NCBI GenBank assembly: GCA_030643455.1
Contig: DAOWLV010000003.1
Span: forward strand, 1-23,519
Direction: 5' to 3'
Source: Candidatus Krumholzibacteriia bacterium
GTDB lineage: Bacteria; Krumholzibacteriota; Krumholzibacteriia; LZORAL124-64-63
Length of the DNA: 23,519 bases
Every line of letters begins with the position of its first letter. Position 1 is the first letter of the stretch. The notes below the pieces were generated by a model. It was not told the DNA's origin and did not search any database. It saw only the letters and a list, made by a program, of their open reading frames with translations. Positions 1-7,603 of the stretch are shown piece by piece. Position numbers and translations under genes: made by a program.

Positions 1-1
1 G

Positions 2-1639
2 TCAGGCATGGTCTGGGGCTGGCCCGAAGTATTCCCGGTGATGGTCGGTCTACTCCTGGTGACAGGGTTGATCATGACCGCGACCCTGCGCTTCATCCAG
101 ATACGCCGCCTCCGGCACAGCTTCGACGTGATCCGCGGCAAGTACGACGACCCCAGCCACGAGGGCGACCTGAGCCACTTCCAGGCACTGACCACCGCGC
201 TTTCGGCGACCGTCGGCATCGGGAACATCGCCGGGGTGGCCACCGCGATCCACTACGGCGGGCCGGGAGCGTTGTTCTGGATGTGGGTGACGGCGGTCTT
301 TGGCATGGCGCTCAAATACGCCGAGTGCACGCTGGCCATCAAGTACCGGGTCATCCTGCCCGACGGCAGCGCCTCCGGCGGGCCCATGTACTACATCGAA
401 AAGGGATTGGGCAGCAAGTGGAAATGGCTGGCGGTGATGTTCGCGGTGTGCGCCATCATTTCCAGCTTCGGGTCGGGCAACAGCATCCAGGCCTTCACCG
501 TGGCCGACCAGATCCGCGCCGATCTGGGGGTGCCGACCTGGATCACGGGGCTGGTCACTGCCAGCCTGGTCGCCGCCGTCATCCTGGGAGGTATCAAGCG
601 CATCGGCAACGTGACGAGCAAACTGGTGCCGTACATGGCAGTGATCTACGTGGTCGGCGGCCTGATGGTGCTGGTGATGAACTTTACGGTCATTCCCGGT
701 GTGTTGACGAATATCTTCGCCTCCGCCTTCAAACCCGCGGCCCAGATCGGCGGCTTCGCCGGCGGCAGTTTCATTTTCATGCTCACCTGGGGCGTGAAGC
801 GCGGATTGTTCTCCAATGAATCGGGCCAGGGTTCGGCGCCCATCGCCCACGCCGCGGCCAAGACGGATGAACCGGTGCGCGAGGGCGTGGTGGCCATGAT
901 GGGACCCATGATCGATACCTTGATCATCTGCACCATCACCGGCCTGGTCATCCTGTCGACGGGAGTCTGGAACTCGCGCAAGACCGATTCAATCCCGGTC
1001 AGTGCCCAGTCGGCCATCACCGTGATCAACGAAAGCGCCGAGGTCCTGACCGACGGAATCGTGCGGGACGCCGACAAGTTCACCGGCACAGTGGAAGTCG
1101 TCGACGGCCGTCCCCGGGACGTGTTCCTGGTCCGCCACCATTCGCTGGTGGAACTGCCGGTCCTGGTAGCTGGCGACGGCACGACCTTCACGGGCAGCCT
1201 GACGGTCACAGGTGGCCGCATCGCCACCGAAGGGCTGCCGGCCCTGACCCTGAACGGCGACATGGCCCAGAATGGATCCCCCTTGACCGCTTGGGCCTTC
1301 CAGGAGGGATTGCGGCCCATCATGGGCAACTGGGGTTTTCTGATCATCACCCTGGGGGTGGTGTTGTTCGGTGTCTCGACAGCCATAAGCTGGAGCTATT
1401 ACGGCGACCGCTCGGTGGTCTATCTGTTCGGAACCGACTACATTCTGCCCTACAAGATAATCTTTGTTGTGATGCACTTCCTGGGTGCTATTTTCTCCCT
1501 GGAGGTGGTCTGGAATTTCGGGGACAGCGCCCTGGGCCTGATGTCCCTGCCGAACCTGATCGCCCTGCTCTTTTTGGCCGGCAAGGTCAAGAAGATGACC
1601 AGGGAATACTTCGACCGGGAACACAAACCGCTTCATTGA
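2..1639 (+). CDS. Sodium:alanine (AGCS family) symporter, 5'-truncated
   Basis: Inner-membrane secondary transporter of the AGCS family (AlsT/DagA type), which couples uptake of alanine or glycine to sodium. Family signatures are visible: ALSATVGIGNIAGVATAI near residue 63, GGPMYYIEKGLG near 126, and GLFSNESGQGSAPIAHAAAK near 266, with many hydrophobic helices. The first ATG is at 8, but the frame is open to the window edge and family members normally have 10-15 residues before the VWG motif, so the true start probably lies outside. A hydrophilic stretch of about 100 residues (about 322-420) sits between the helix ending GVW and the LTAWAF segment, where family members usually have only a short loop. 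This explains the 543-residue length against the usual 450-480. The helices on both sides look normal. Substrate is inferred from the family only. Confidence 0.92.
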   Translation, partial: SGMVWGWPEVFPVMVGLLLVTGLIMTATLRFIQIRRLRHSFDVIRGKYDDPSHEGDLSHFQALTTALSATVGIGNIAGVATAIHYGGPGALFWMWVTAVFGMALKYAECTLAIKYRVILPDGSASGGPMYYIEKGLGSKWKWLAVMFAVCAIISSFGSGNSIQAFTVADQIRADLGVPTWITGLVTASLVAAVILGGIKRIGNVTSKLVPYMAVIYVVGGLMVLVMNFTVIPGVLTNIFASAFKPAAQIGGFAGGSFIFMLTWGVKRGLFSNESGQGSAPIAHAAAKTDEPVREGVVAMMGPMIDTLIICTITGLVILSTGVWNSRKTDSIPVSAQSAITVINESAEVLTDGIVRDADKFTGTVEVVDGRPRDVFLVRHHSLVELPVLVAGDGTTFTGSLTVTGGRIATEGLPALTLNGDMAQNGSPLTAWAFQEGLRPIMGNWGFLIITLGVVLFGVSTAISWSYYGDRSVVYLFGTDYILPYKIIFVVMHFLGAIFSLEVVWNFGDSALGLMSLPNLIALLFLAGKVKKMTREYFDREHKPLH

Positions 1640-1657
1640 CGGAAAGTTGACGGAAAG
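1636..1657. repeat. Perfect tandem 11-bp duplication at the symporter stop codon
   Basis: TTGACGGAAAG occurs twice head to tail at 1636-1646 and 1647-1657. The first copy carries the TGA stop of the symporter. It is followed by a near-palindrome, GCTGTC-G-GACAGC, at 1657-1669. It could be a replication-slippage duplication or a site between the two genes; the sequence gives no function. Confidence 0.6.
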
Positions 1658-1688
1658 CTGTCGGACAGCATAGTGAGAGATGGACAAC

Positions 1689-2576
1689 ATGACGCCGGAC
1701 ACCGAAATGGAACTGGCCAGACAGGAATCCCCTGCCGCGGGGGACACACCTGTCGGCCCTCGCATGGAAAAGCTGGCGAACGCCGGCAAGCTGACATCCA
1801 AGAACGCCGATCTGCACTGGCTGTACGAACAGTCGGTCCAGAACGCCGAGGTGGAGGCCGGGTTCATAAGCAAGGTCTTCAAGAGGGAATTCGGCCGCGA
1901 GCCGGCTTTCCTGCGCGAGGACTTCTGCGGCACCGCCCTGCTGTGCAGCGAGTGGGTCAAGGCGAATGCCATCCACACCGCGCTGGGTGTCGATCTGGAC
2001 GGCCCGACCCTTGTCTGGGGCACGGTCAACAACGTCACTCCCCTGGGTGAGCGCGCTTCGGCGGTCACGCTGGTCCTGGATGACGTGCGCAACGTCACCT
2101 CGCCGCGGGCCGATGTCCTGGCCGCCACGAACTTCAGCTGGTGGGGTTTCAAGACCCGGTCCGAGTTCGAGAGGTACCTGCGCGGGGCCTACGCCAACAT
2201 CAAGGACGAGGGCATGCTGATGATGGATTGTTACGGCGGTCCCGAAGCCCAGGTGCCCCAGCTCGAGGAACGCGAGGAAGAGGGATTCGACTACGTGTGG
2301 GATCAGGACACCTTCAATCCCATCACGAACGAGATCCGCTGCAAGATCCACTTCAAGTTTCCCAACGGCAGCAAGCTGAAGAACGCGTTCCAGTACGACT
2401 GGCGCCTGTGGTCCTTGCCCGAAACCTGCGACCTGCTGAAAGAGGTCGGGTTCCGGAAAACGGTGATCTACTGGGAGGGCGCGGACAAGGACGGCGAGCC
2501 CAACGGGATTTTCAAGCCCAGCCGCGAAGGGGATCTGGCCCCGGCCTGGGTGGCCTATATTTTGGCTTTCCGTTGA
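1689..2576 (+). CDS. Class I SAM-dependent methyltransferase
   Basis: Predicted soluble methyltransferase using S-adenosylmethionine; acceptor unknown. A glycine-containing motif I (LREDFCGTALLCSEW, about residues 75-89) is followed by LGVDLDG with an acidic residue at the end of strand 2, as expected of the Rossmann-like fold. Later come a DDVRNV segment and FSWWGFKTRSEFERYLRGAY, with the MLMMDCYGG strand after it. ATG codons exist at 1680 and 1689. GAGAG at 1675-1679 touches the first but is nine bases from the second, so 1689 is preferred (295 residues). It starts 50 bases after the symporter stop and may share its transcript. There is no membrane segment or signal peptide. The family is confident, the specific reaction is not. 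Confidence 0.8.
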   Translation: MTPDTEMELARQESPAAGDTPVGPRMEKLANAGKLTSKNADLHWLYEQSVQNAEVEAGFISKVFKREFGREPAFLREDFCGTALLCSEWVKANAIHTALGVDLDGPTLVWGTVNNVTPLGERASAVTLVLDDVRNVTSPRADVLAATNFSWWGFKTRSEFERYLRGAYANIKDEGMLMMDCYGGPEAQVPQLEEREEEGFDYVWDQDTFNPITNEIRCKIHFKFPNGSKLKNAFQYDWRLWSLPETCDLLKEVGFRKTVIYWEGADKDGEPNGIFKPSREGDLAPAWVAYILAFR

Positions 2577-2668
2577 TCGCATTTTTGGGTAAATTTTGGC
2601 CCATCAGGGTCGAAATCGGGTAGGGGCCCCGAAGTGGGGTCATCTGGTCATGAGGAGAGATCGGGTTC

Positions 2669-2938
2669 ATGGATTTCAGTGTTTGCACCCAGTGTGGTGT
2701 GGAGATCGAAAGCAAGGGCATCCATTTCCGCGGTCACGTCTTCTGCAGCGACGAGTGCTGTGAGGAGTACGAGGCTGAATTCGCGGACAAGGATGAACCG
2801 GCCATCGACGAGTTGGTGGACGAGGATCTGGCCTCCGAAGAATTCGACGAAAACCTGGGGTACCGCGATGGCAATGAGTCGGACTCCCTGGACGAGGATG
2901 ACGATGACGATTTCGACATCAAGCCCGAGGACTTCTGA
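2669..2938 (+). CDS. Small acidic protein with N-terminal zinc-ribbon-like cysteines
   Basis: An 89-residue protein I cannot assign to a named family. The N-terminal third has four or five cysteines, C6-x2-C9 and C26-x3-C30 (C31 adjacent), spaced like a zinc-binding TRASH/MYM-type or ribbon knuckle. The rest is extremely acidic, with many Asp/Glu residues and a DEDDDDDFD run near the C-terminus, and is probably disordered. A good ribosome-binding site (AGGAGAG, 2653-2659) precedes the ATG by nine bases, and a strong terminator follows at 2982, supporting a real gene. Metal binding is inferred from the cysteine spacing. The acidic tail could mimic nucleic acid or bind a basic partner, but nothing nearby indicates one. 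Confidence 0.72.
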   Translation: MDFSVCTQCGVEIESKGIHFRGHVFCSDECCEEYEAEFADKDEPAIDELVDEDLASEEFDENLGYRDGNESDSLDEDDDDDFDIKPEDF

Positions 2939-2981
2939 TCAGTCGACATCCGTCTGAATATTTATCAGGGGAAAAGAACAA

Positions 2982-3009
2982 GGAGCCTCACTCGAGGCTC
3001 CATTTTATT
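2982..3009. terminator. Bidirectional Rho-independent terminator between convergent genes
   Basis: A perfect 8-bp stem (GGAGCCTC/GAGGCTCC, 2982-2989 and 2994-3001) with a 4-base loop. It is followed on the plus strand by ATTTTATT and on the minus strand by TTGTTCTTTT. It sits between the stops of the convergent genes at 2938 and 3039 and can serve both. Confidence 0.88.
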
Positions 3010-3038
3010 GCGAAATCGGTGGCGCTACAGGGCCGGGA

Positions 3039-3392
3039 TCAACCGCAGCCGTTGCAACCGCCGGAGCTGCAGTCGTCGGACGTCGCGCCCAGCTTGAGCA
3101 TGTAGCCGCGACGGTAGGATTCGTCAATGTAATCGATGGTCAGGCCACCGCTCTGCCGCAGGATGTCAGTCGTCTGGTTGTCCATGACGAATTTGATCCC
3201 GCTGTTTTCGACGATCGAGTCGTCATCCTTAGGCTCATCCAGAGCCATTCCGATTGACGGGCCGCCTCAGCCAAAGCCCTGAATGAAGAGCCTGACGCCC
3301 TTGCCCTCGTGTTCGTCCCAGTCGAACCCGTCGAAGGCGGTGTTCGCGCTTTCGGAAACGCTGATGAGATCTGCGTTGCTCACGTTTACCAT
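3039..3392 (-). CDS. HesB/IscA-like selenoprotein with in-frame UGA (Sec)
   Basis: Reading through the TGA at 3269-3267 gives one continuous HesB/IscA-family protein of about 117 residues. It has RLFIQGFG before the UGA and GGPSIGMALDEP after it. In A-type Fe-S carriers this spot holds the first conserved cysteine of the G-C-G-G/S-x-x-G motif, and a family of HesB-like selenoproteins with Sec there is known. The C-terminus (DDCSSGGCNGCG) is Cys/Gly-rich, as in that family. A SECIS-like stem-loop begins eight bases after the UGA. Possible starts are ATG 3407, ATG 3392 and GTG 3383. AAAGGG lies about nine bases before the GTG and directly before ATG 3392; a TATAAT at 3434-3429 favours the two inner starts. 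It ends at a shared terminator. Likely role: iron-sulfur or redox chemistry, inferred. Selenocysteine genes (selA, selB, selC) are not in this window. Confidence 0.85.
3222..3258 (-). promoter_or_regulatory. Candidate bacterial SECIS element
   Basis: In the mRNA, an upper stem GGCUC/GAGCC (3246-3242 with 3236-3232) closes a 5-base apical loop UGGAU (3241-3237) with a G at its second position. A lower stem GUC-A-AUC/GAU-GAC (3258-3252 with 3227-3222) has one bulged A, separated from the upper stem by a GGAAU/UAAG internal loop. The apical loop begins 25 bases after the UGA, within the spacing reported for bacterial SECIS elements. The element lies wholly inside coding sequence, as expected in bacteria. 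Confidence 0.7.
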
Positions 3393-3428
3393 CCCTTTTT
3401 CTGTCATGCGGTCCGAAGGAGCGCCGGA

Positions 3429-3434
3429 ATTATA
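3429..3434 (-). promoter_or_regulatory. Candidate -10 box for the HesB-like gene
   Basis: A perfect TATAAT on the minus strand lies 36 bases upstream of ATG 3392. No convincing -35 hexamer is found at 16-18 bases; GTGACC at 3453-3448 is too close. Transcription from here would give a short leader. Confidence 0.35.
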
Positions 3435-3586
3435 CGTCCACATTTCCGGTCACGGCCGGCCGCAAAGATCAATTCACACCAGAAGTATCGGCATATTTAC
3501 CGGAATTATCAATGATTGGTGTTCCAACCAAATAATTAGATTTTAGTAATTGCGCAACTATTAAGTTTAATGATCGAAGGTGAATA

Positions 3587-4264
3587 TCATTTCCCGAGGT
3601 CGTAAACCATTCTGATTTTTACAGTTTTGTCCTGTCCGGGCAGCCTGCGGCTTTCGGTCATGACCAGCTGATATCCGGTTTCCGACAAGGTGTAGTAGCG
3701 AATCCGGCTCATGGTATCCTGACTGGTTTTCCACTCCACGACCAGGGTTCGATCCTGCCAGTGAGCCGTGGCGGTAGCCTCGCCCTGCTGGGTCCAGATG
3801 TTCATCCTGCGGTTGTCGGTGAACAAAAGGCGGCTGATGTCCAGTCCGTTGGTGACGTTGAGTTCGATGCCGTCATGGAAGATCTCCATCCTGGAATATT
3901 CTTCCTGTATGCGGGCCAGGCGTTGTTGGGCTTTCACCTGCCGAGCCGGATCCTCACTGGTGTTACCCATGCCGCCACCTCTACCGCCACCTCGGCCTCC
4001 ACCCTTTCGATCTCCACCCTTTCGGTCTCCACCCATGTTTTGTCCGCCGCCCATCGCTTCCCGGATGACGGCGGCCATGTCGTCGCTGGCCTTCACGTTG
4101 AGGATCCAGTTACCCGTCAGGTTGGGCTGGGCATCGCAAGAAACATCGACCGCCAAGGTATCGGACAAGGAATTGTCCTGTGCCCAGGAACTGGCAACAG
4201 AGAGAAGCGAAATAATCAGTGAGATCATGGCGGCCCGTGTGACAGGTCGGATCGATTCGGTCAT
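3587..4264 (-). CDS. Secreted protein of unknown function with Gly/Arg-rich linker
   Basis: A 225-residue protein, not recognised as a named family. The N-terminus has a Sec signal peptide: a hydrophobic core at about 12-27 and a likely cleavage after SSWA (about 28). The mature part opens with NLTGNWILNVKAS, like the 'L-(S/T)-G-x-W' start of small lipocalin-like or YbbR-unrelated secreted beta proteins. Then comes a low-complexity stretch (about 70-100) of GGDRKGG/GGRGGG units. A short charged helix (ARQVKAQQRLARIQEEY) is followed by a beta-rich C-terminal half. GAGGAG (4279-4274) lies nine bases before the ATG. It follows the RND permease gene on the same strand after 147 bases containing two hairpins, so it is probably a separate transcript. 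Confidence 0.75.
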   Translation of the reverse strand: MTESIRPVTRAAMISLIISLLSVASSWAQDNSLSDTLAVDVSCDAQPNLTGNWILNVKASDDMAAVIREAMGGGQNMGGDRKGGDRKGGGRGGGRGGGMGNTSEDPARQVKAQQRLARIQEEYSRMEIFHDGIELNVTNGLDISRLLFTDNRRMNIWTQQGEATATAHWQDRTLVVEWKTSQDTMSRIRYYTLSETGYQLVMTESRRLPGQDKTVKIRMVYDLGK

Positions 4265-4329
4265 TGTCAGGTACTCCTCGCGGCTTGCATGGGGGAAGAG
4301 ACGAAGGGTGCGCCGGAAGACTTAATGGT

Positions 4330-4379
4330 GGGGATTCTATCCCCCGGTCGCGCCCTTTAACCACCAAACGTGCGACCGG
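4330..4379. repeat. Two adjacent perfect inverted repeats after the RND operon
   Basis: GGGGAT-TCT-ATCCCC (4330-4344) shares its last C with the start of CCGGTCGC ... GCGACCGG (4344-4351 and 4372-4379; 20-base spacer). They lie between the permease stop at 4412 and the ATG at 4264. No T-run follows on the minus strand, so they are not classical terminators. They could be transcript 3'-end stabilisers or a regulator site for the downstream gene. Confidence 0.45.
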
Positions 4380-4411
4380 TGTGATACCAGCGAAAAAAAT
4401 TCCCATCAGTT

Positions 4412-7400
4412 TCAGGCAGCCTCGTTGGGCTCCGCCGCATCGTAGTCATCCCGCATGCCCAGCCGGACCTTGAAGTCGGTCACCAGGGAATAACCCACCG
4501 GTATCAGGACCAAAGTGATGAAGGTCGCGAACACGACGCCAAAACCCAGGCTCGTGGCCATGGGAATCAGGAACTTGGCCTGCAGGCTTTTTTCCAGCAG
4601 CAGGGGCGTCAGGCCGGCGAACGTGGTCAGGGAGGTCAACATGATCGGCCGGAAGCGCCGGATGCCCGATTCGACGACCGCTTGCCGGGCCGACATGCCG
4701 TCGCGCCGGGCGCGGTTGATGAAATCGATCATGATCAGCGAGTCGTTGACCACCACACCGGTCAGGGCGACCACGCCGAACATGCTGACCAAGGTCAGGT
4801 CCAGGCCCATCAGGATGTGGCCCCACATGGCGCCGACCAGGCCGAAGGGGATGGCCGACATGACGATGACCGGCTGGATGTAGGATTTGAAGAGCACTGC
4901 CAGCAGGACGTAGATCATCAGAACCGCCAGGGCGAAACCGGTCTTGAGGCTGCCCAGGGCCTCGGCCTGCTGTTTCTGTTCGCCTTCCATGCTGTAGCGC
5001 AGCCCCGGATGGGCGGCCATGAGGTTTGGAAGGATTTCATTGCGCAGGATGTCGTTGACCTCTCCGGCATTGGTGAACTGCTGGTCCACGTCGCTGGTGA
5101 CCGAAACGATCCGCTGCCGGTCCGCGCGTTCGATGGTTGCGAAACCCCGGCCGATCTCGACGGTGGCCACCCGGCTGAAGGGGACTTCGTCGCCGGCCGG
5201 TGTACGAATTCGCATGGATTCGACGTTGCCCAGGGACCGCCGTTCGTTTTCCGGGTACCGGATCATGACCTTGACCTCGTCACGACCCCGCTGGATGCGC
5301 ATGGCCTCGTCGCCGTAGAAACCGCGCCGGACCTGGCGGGCCAGATCGGCCAGGGTCAGGCCCAGGGTGCGGGCTTCGGGCTTGAGATTCAACTTCACCT
5401 CGACCTTGCCCTCGCGGAAGCTGTCGGCGATGTCGATCACGCCGGGAAACTCGGCCAGCTGGGCCTTGAGTTCCTGGGCCGCGATCAACAGGTCGTCCGT
5501 GTTGTGGGAAGCCAGCTGCACGAAGATCGCGTCTCCACCCTGGAAGAGGTTGGCGCTGAAGGTGACGGAAACCGCTCCGGTCACCGGCCCGCACAGTTCC
5601 CGCCAGCGGCGGGCCATCTCGGGGCTGGGGATGTCGCGGACCTCGGCCTTCATGAGTTCGGCGTTTACTTCCACGAGATGGGCACCCCGGGCCGCGGTGC
5701 CGGACGAGCCCCCGCCCATTCCGGACCGTTCGGACCTGGGCTGCGAGCCGATCGAGGTCTGGACGTGGGTGATCACCGAATCACCCGGTGGACGTTTTCC
5801 GTCGTATTCGGCCTGAAGTTTTTCCAGGGATTTTTCGAGCTGGTCGACGGCCTTCTGGGCGTCTTCCACCGTCGTTCCCTGGGGCAGGGTCAGGGCGGCC
5901 ACCAGGTTGTCGGCATCGACCTTGGGCATGAAGGTGAACTTGAGGTGTCCGCCGGCAACTAACCCCATGGTCACCACCATGGAAGCCGTCGCAATCGCCA
6001 ACACGATGGGCCGGTGTGCCAGCGCGAAGGAAAGCGTGGAGCGGTAGGGGCCTTCGACGAAGGCCTGCAGCAAGGAGTCGATCTTGTCCTTCATTCGGCT
6101 GTACCACCGGGGACCATAGGTGTCCTCCCGGGATTCCGAAACCTTGAGGGTGGCCAGGTGGGAGGGCAGGATCAGCAGGGATTCAACCAGGGAAAACAGC
6201 AGGATCGCGATGACGACCACCGGGATGTTGTACATGAACTTGCCCATCATGCCCTCGACGTTGGCCAAGGGCAGGAAGGCCACCACGGTGGTGATCACGG
6301 CCAGGGTCACAGGCATCCCGACTTCGAGTACGCCTCTGGTCGCCGCCTCCTGGGCCTTGTACCCTTTTTCGCGCCAGGAGTAGATGTTTTCGCCCACCAC
6401 GATGGCGTCGTCCACGACGATACCCAACGACACGATGAAGGCGAACATCGAGATCATGTTCAGCGACACACCGAACTGGGGCAGGACCCAGAAGGCGCCC
6501 AGGTAGCTGATGCCGATACCCAGACTGACCCACAGGGCCAGACGGAACTGAAGGGCCAGGGCCAGGCAAAGGAACACCAGGATCAGCCCCACGATGCCGT
6601 TCTTGAGCAGAAGATCCATGCGGCTCTTGTAGATTATGGAACGGTCGTTCCAGGTGGTGATACTGATGCCCGGGGGCAACTGGTCCTGCATGTCGGCGAC
6701 ATAATGCTTGACCGCGCCGGTCACCTTGAGCACGCCCTGGTTGCCGGTGCGGTAGACCTGGATGTTGGCGGCGGGTTTGCCGTCGAGGTAGGAAGCCACG
6801 TCGATGTCCTCGAACCCGTCGCGGATGGTGGCGATACGGTCGAGAGTGACGGAGGTGCCGTCCGGGGAGGTTATCACCACGATCCGGCCGAATTCCTTGC
6901 CGGTGTAACGTTGCCCCTTTGTGCGCACCAGGATTTCACCCACGTCGGTCTTCACGCTGCCACCGGGAAGATCCAGGCTGTTGGCCTTGACCGCCTGGGT
7001 GACCTGACCGAGGGTCAGGCCGTAGGCCTGAAGATCGCGTTCGCTGACCTCGATCGAGATCTCGAAGGGACGTGTGCCCCCGACCACCGTGTAGGTCACC
7101 TCGTCGAGGGCCAAAAGGTCGTCGCGCACCTTGTCGGCCAGGAGTTTGAGGGTGCGTTCGGTGGCGTCACCCGACAGGACCACGTCGATCGCCTGGGTGC
7201 GGCGCTCCACCAGCGTGACGATGGGTTTTTCGGTCTCTTCGGGGAAGGTTATGATGCGGTCCACTTCCGCCTTCACGTCATCCAGGACCTTGCGTTTGTC
7301 GGCGTTGGTTTCCAGCTCGAGACTGATCACACCCATGCCTTCGGAGGAGGCCGAGGTCATTCTCTTGATGCTGTCCACCCCCTGGACGCTTTCTTCAACC

Positions 7401-7603
7401 CTGACGCAGACACCCTCTTCGACCTCCCCGGGGGTGGCGCCGAGGTAGGGCACCTGGATGGTGATCATGTCCAGTTCAATCTCGGGAAAGACTTCCTGCT
7501 TGATGGACGAGGCCGCCATGAAGCCGGCGGCGATGATCAGGAACATCAGCAGATTGGCGGCCACGTGGTTGGTGGAGAACCAACGGATCATTCCGTTCAT
7601 CAT
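4412..7603 (-). CDS. RND efflux pump permease (AcrB/HAE1-like)
   Basis: A 1063-residue inner-membrane proton antiporter, the core of a tripartite efflux pump. TM1 is at about 13-33 (NLLMFLIIAAGFMAASSI), followed by a large periplasmic porter/docking loop with NDRSIIYKSRMDLLLKN before TM2. The TM4 motif SLGIVVDDAIVVGENI carries the paired proton-relay aspartates D398/D399, equivalent to AcrB D407/D408. The second half repeats the layout, with VALTGVVVNDSLIMIDFINRA and LTSLTTFAGLTPLLLEKS. Length is normal. The second periplasmic loop has a Gly-rich insert, SGMGGGSSGTAARG. The start (MMNGM) overlaps the adaptor stop by ATGA. Substrates cannot be told from sequence; the HAE1-type family exports drugs, detergents, lipids or siderophores. 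Last gene of the TetR-led operon. Confidence 0.95.
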   Translation of the reverse strand: MMNGMIRWFSTNHVAANLLMFLIIAAGFMAASSIKQEVFPEIELDMITIQVPYLGATPGEVEEGVCVRVEESVQGVDSIKRMTSASSEGMGVISLELETNADKRKVLDDVKAEVDRIITFPEETEKPIVTLVERRTQAIDVVLSGDATERTLKLLADKVRDDLLALDEVTYTVVGGTRPFEISIEVSERDLQAYGLTLGQVTQAVKANSLDLPGGSVKTDVGEILVRTKGQRYTGKEFGRIVVITSPDGTSVTLDRIATIRDGFEDIDVASYLDGKPAANIQVYRTGNQGVLKVTGAVKHYVADMQDQLPPGISITTWNDRSIIYKSRMDLLLKNGIVGLILVFLCLALALQFRLALWVSLGIGISYLGAFWVLPQFGVSLNMISMFAFIVSLGIVVDDAIVVGENIYSWREKGYKAQEAATRGVLEVGMPVTLAVITTVVAFLPLANVEGMMGKFMYNIPVVVIAILLFSLVESLLILPSHLATLKVSESREDTYGPRWYSRMKDKIDSLLQAFVEGPYRSTLSFALAHRPIVLAIATASMVVTMGLVAGGHLKFTFMPKVDADNLVAALTLPQGTTVEDAQKAVDQLEKSLEKLQAEYDGKRPPGDSVITHVQTSIGSQPRSERSGMGGGSSGTAARGAHLVEVNAELMKAEVRDIPSPEMARRWRELCGPVTGAVSVTFSANLFQGGDAIFVQLASHNTDDLLIAAQELKAQLAEFPGVIDIADSFREGKVEVKLNLKPEARTLGLTLADLARQVRRGFYGDEAMRIQRGRDEVKVMIRYPENERRSLGNVESMRIRTPAGDEVPFSRVATVEIGRGFATIERADRQRIVSVTSDVDQQFTNAGEVNDILRNEILPNLMAAHPGLRYSMEGEQKQQAEALGSLKTGFALAVLMIYVLLAVLFKSYIQPVIVMSAIPFGLVGAMWGHILMGLDLTLVSMFGVVALTGVVVNDSLIMIDFINRARRDGMSARQAVVESGIRRFRPIMLTSLTTFAGLTPLLLEKSLQAKFLIPMATSLGFGVVFATFITLVLIPVGYSLVTDFKVRLGMRDDYDAAEPNEAA

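Noticed and set aside
3039..3248. Independent 69-residue gene starting at ATG 3248
   Set aside because: It lacks the N-terminal half of the HesB fold, has no upstream ribosome-binding site, and the missing half is present in frame across the UGA.
3039..3407. HesB-like gene as a pseudogene with a nonsense mutation
   Set aside because: The stop is UGA exactly at the conserved Cys position, both flanks are intact and a SECIS-like structure follows; a random nonsense mutation would not explain these together.
3516..3531. TTGGT/ACCAA inverted repeat downstream of the secreted-protein gene
   Set aside because: Only five base pairs and no following T-run on the minus strand, so it is too weak to call a terminator.
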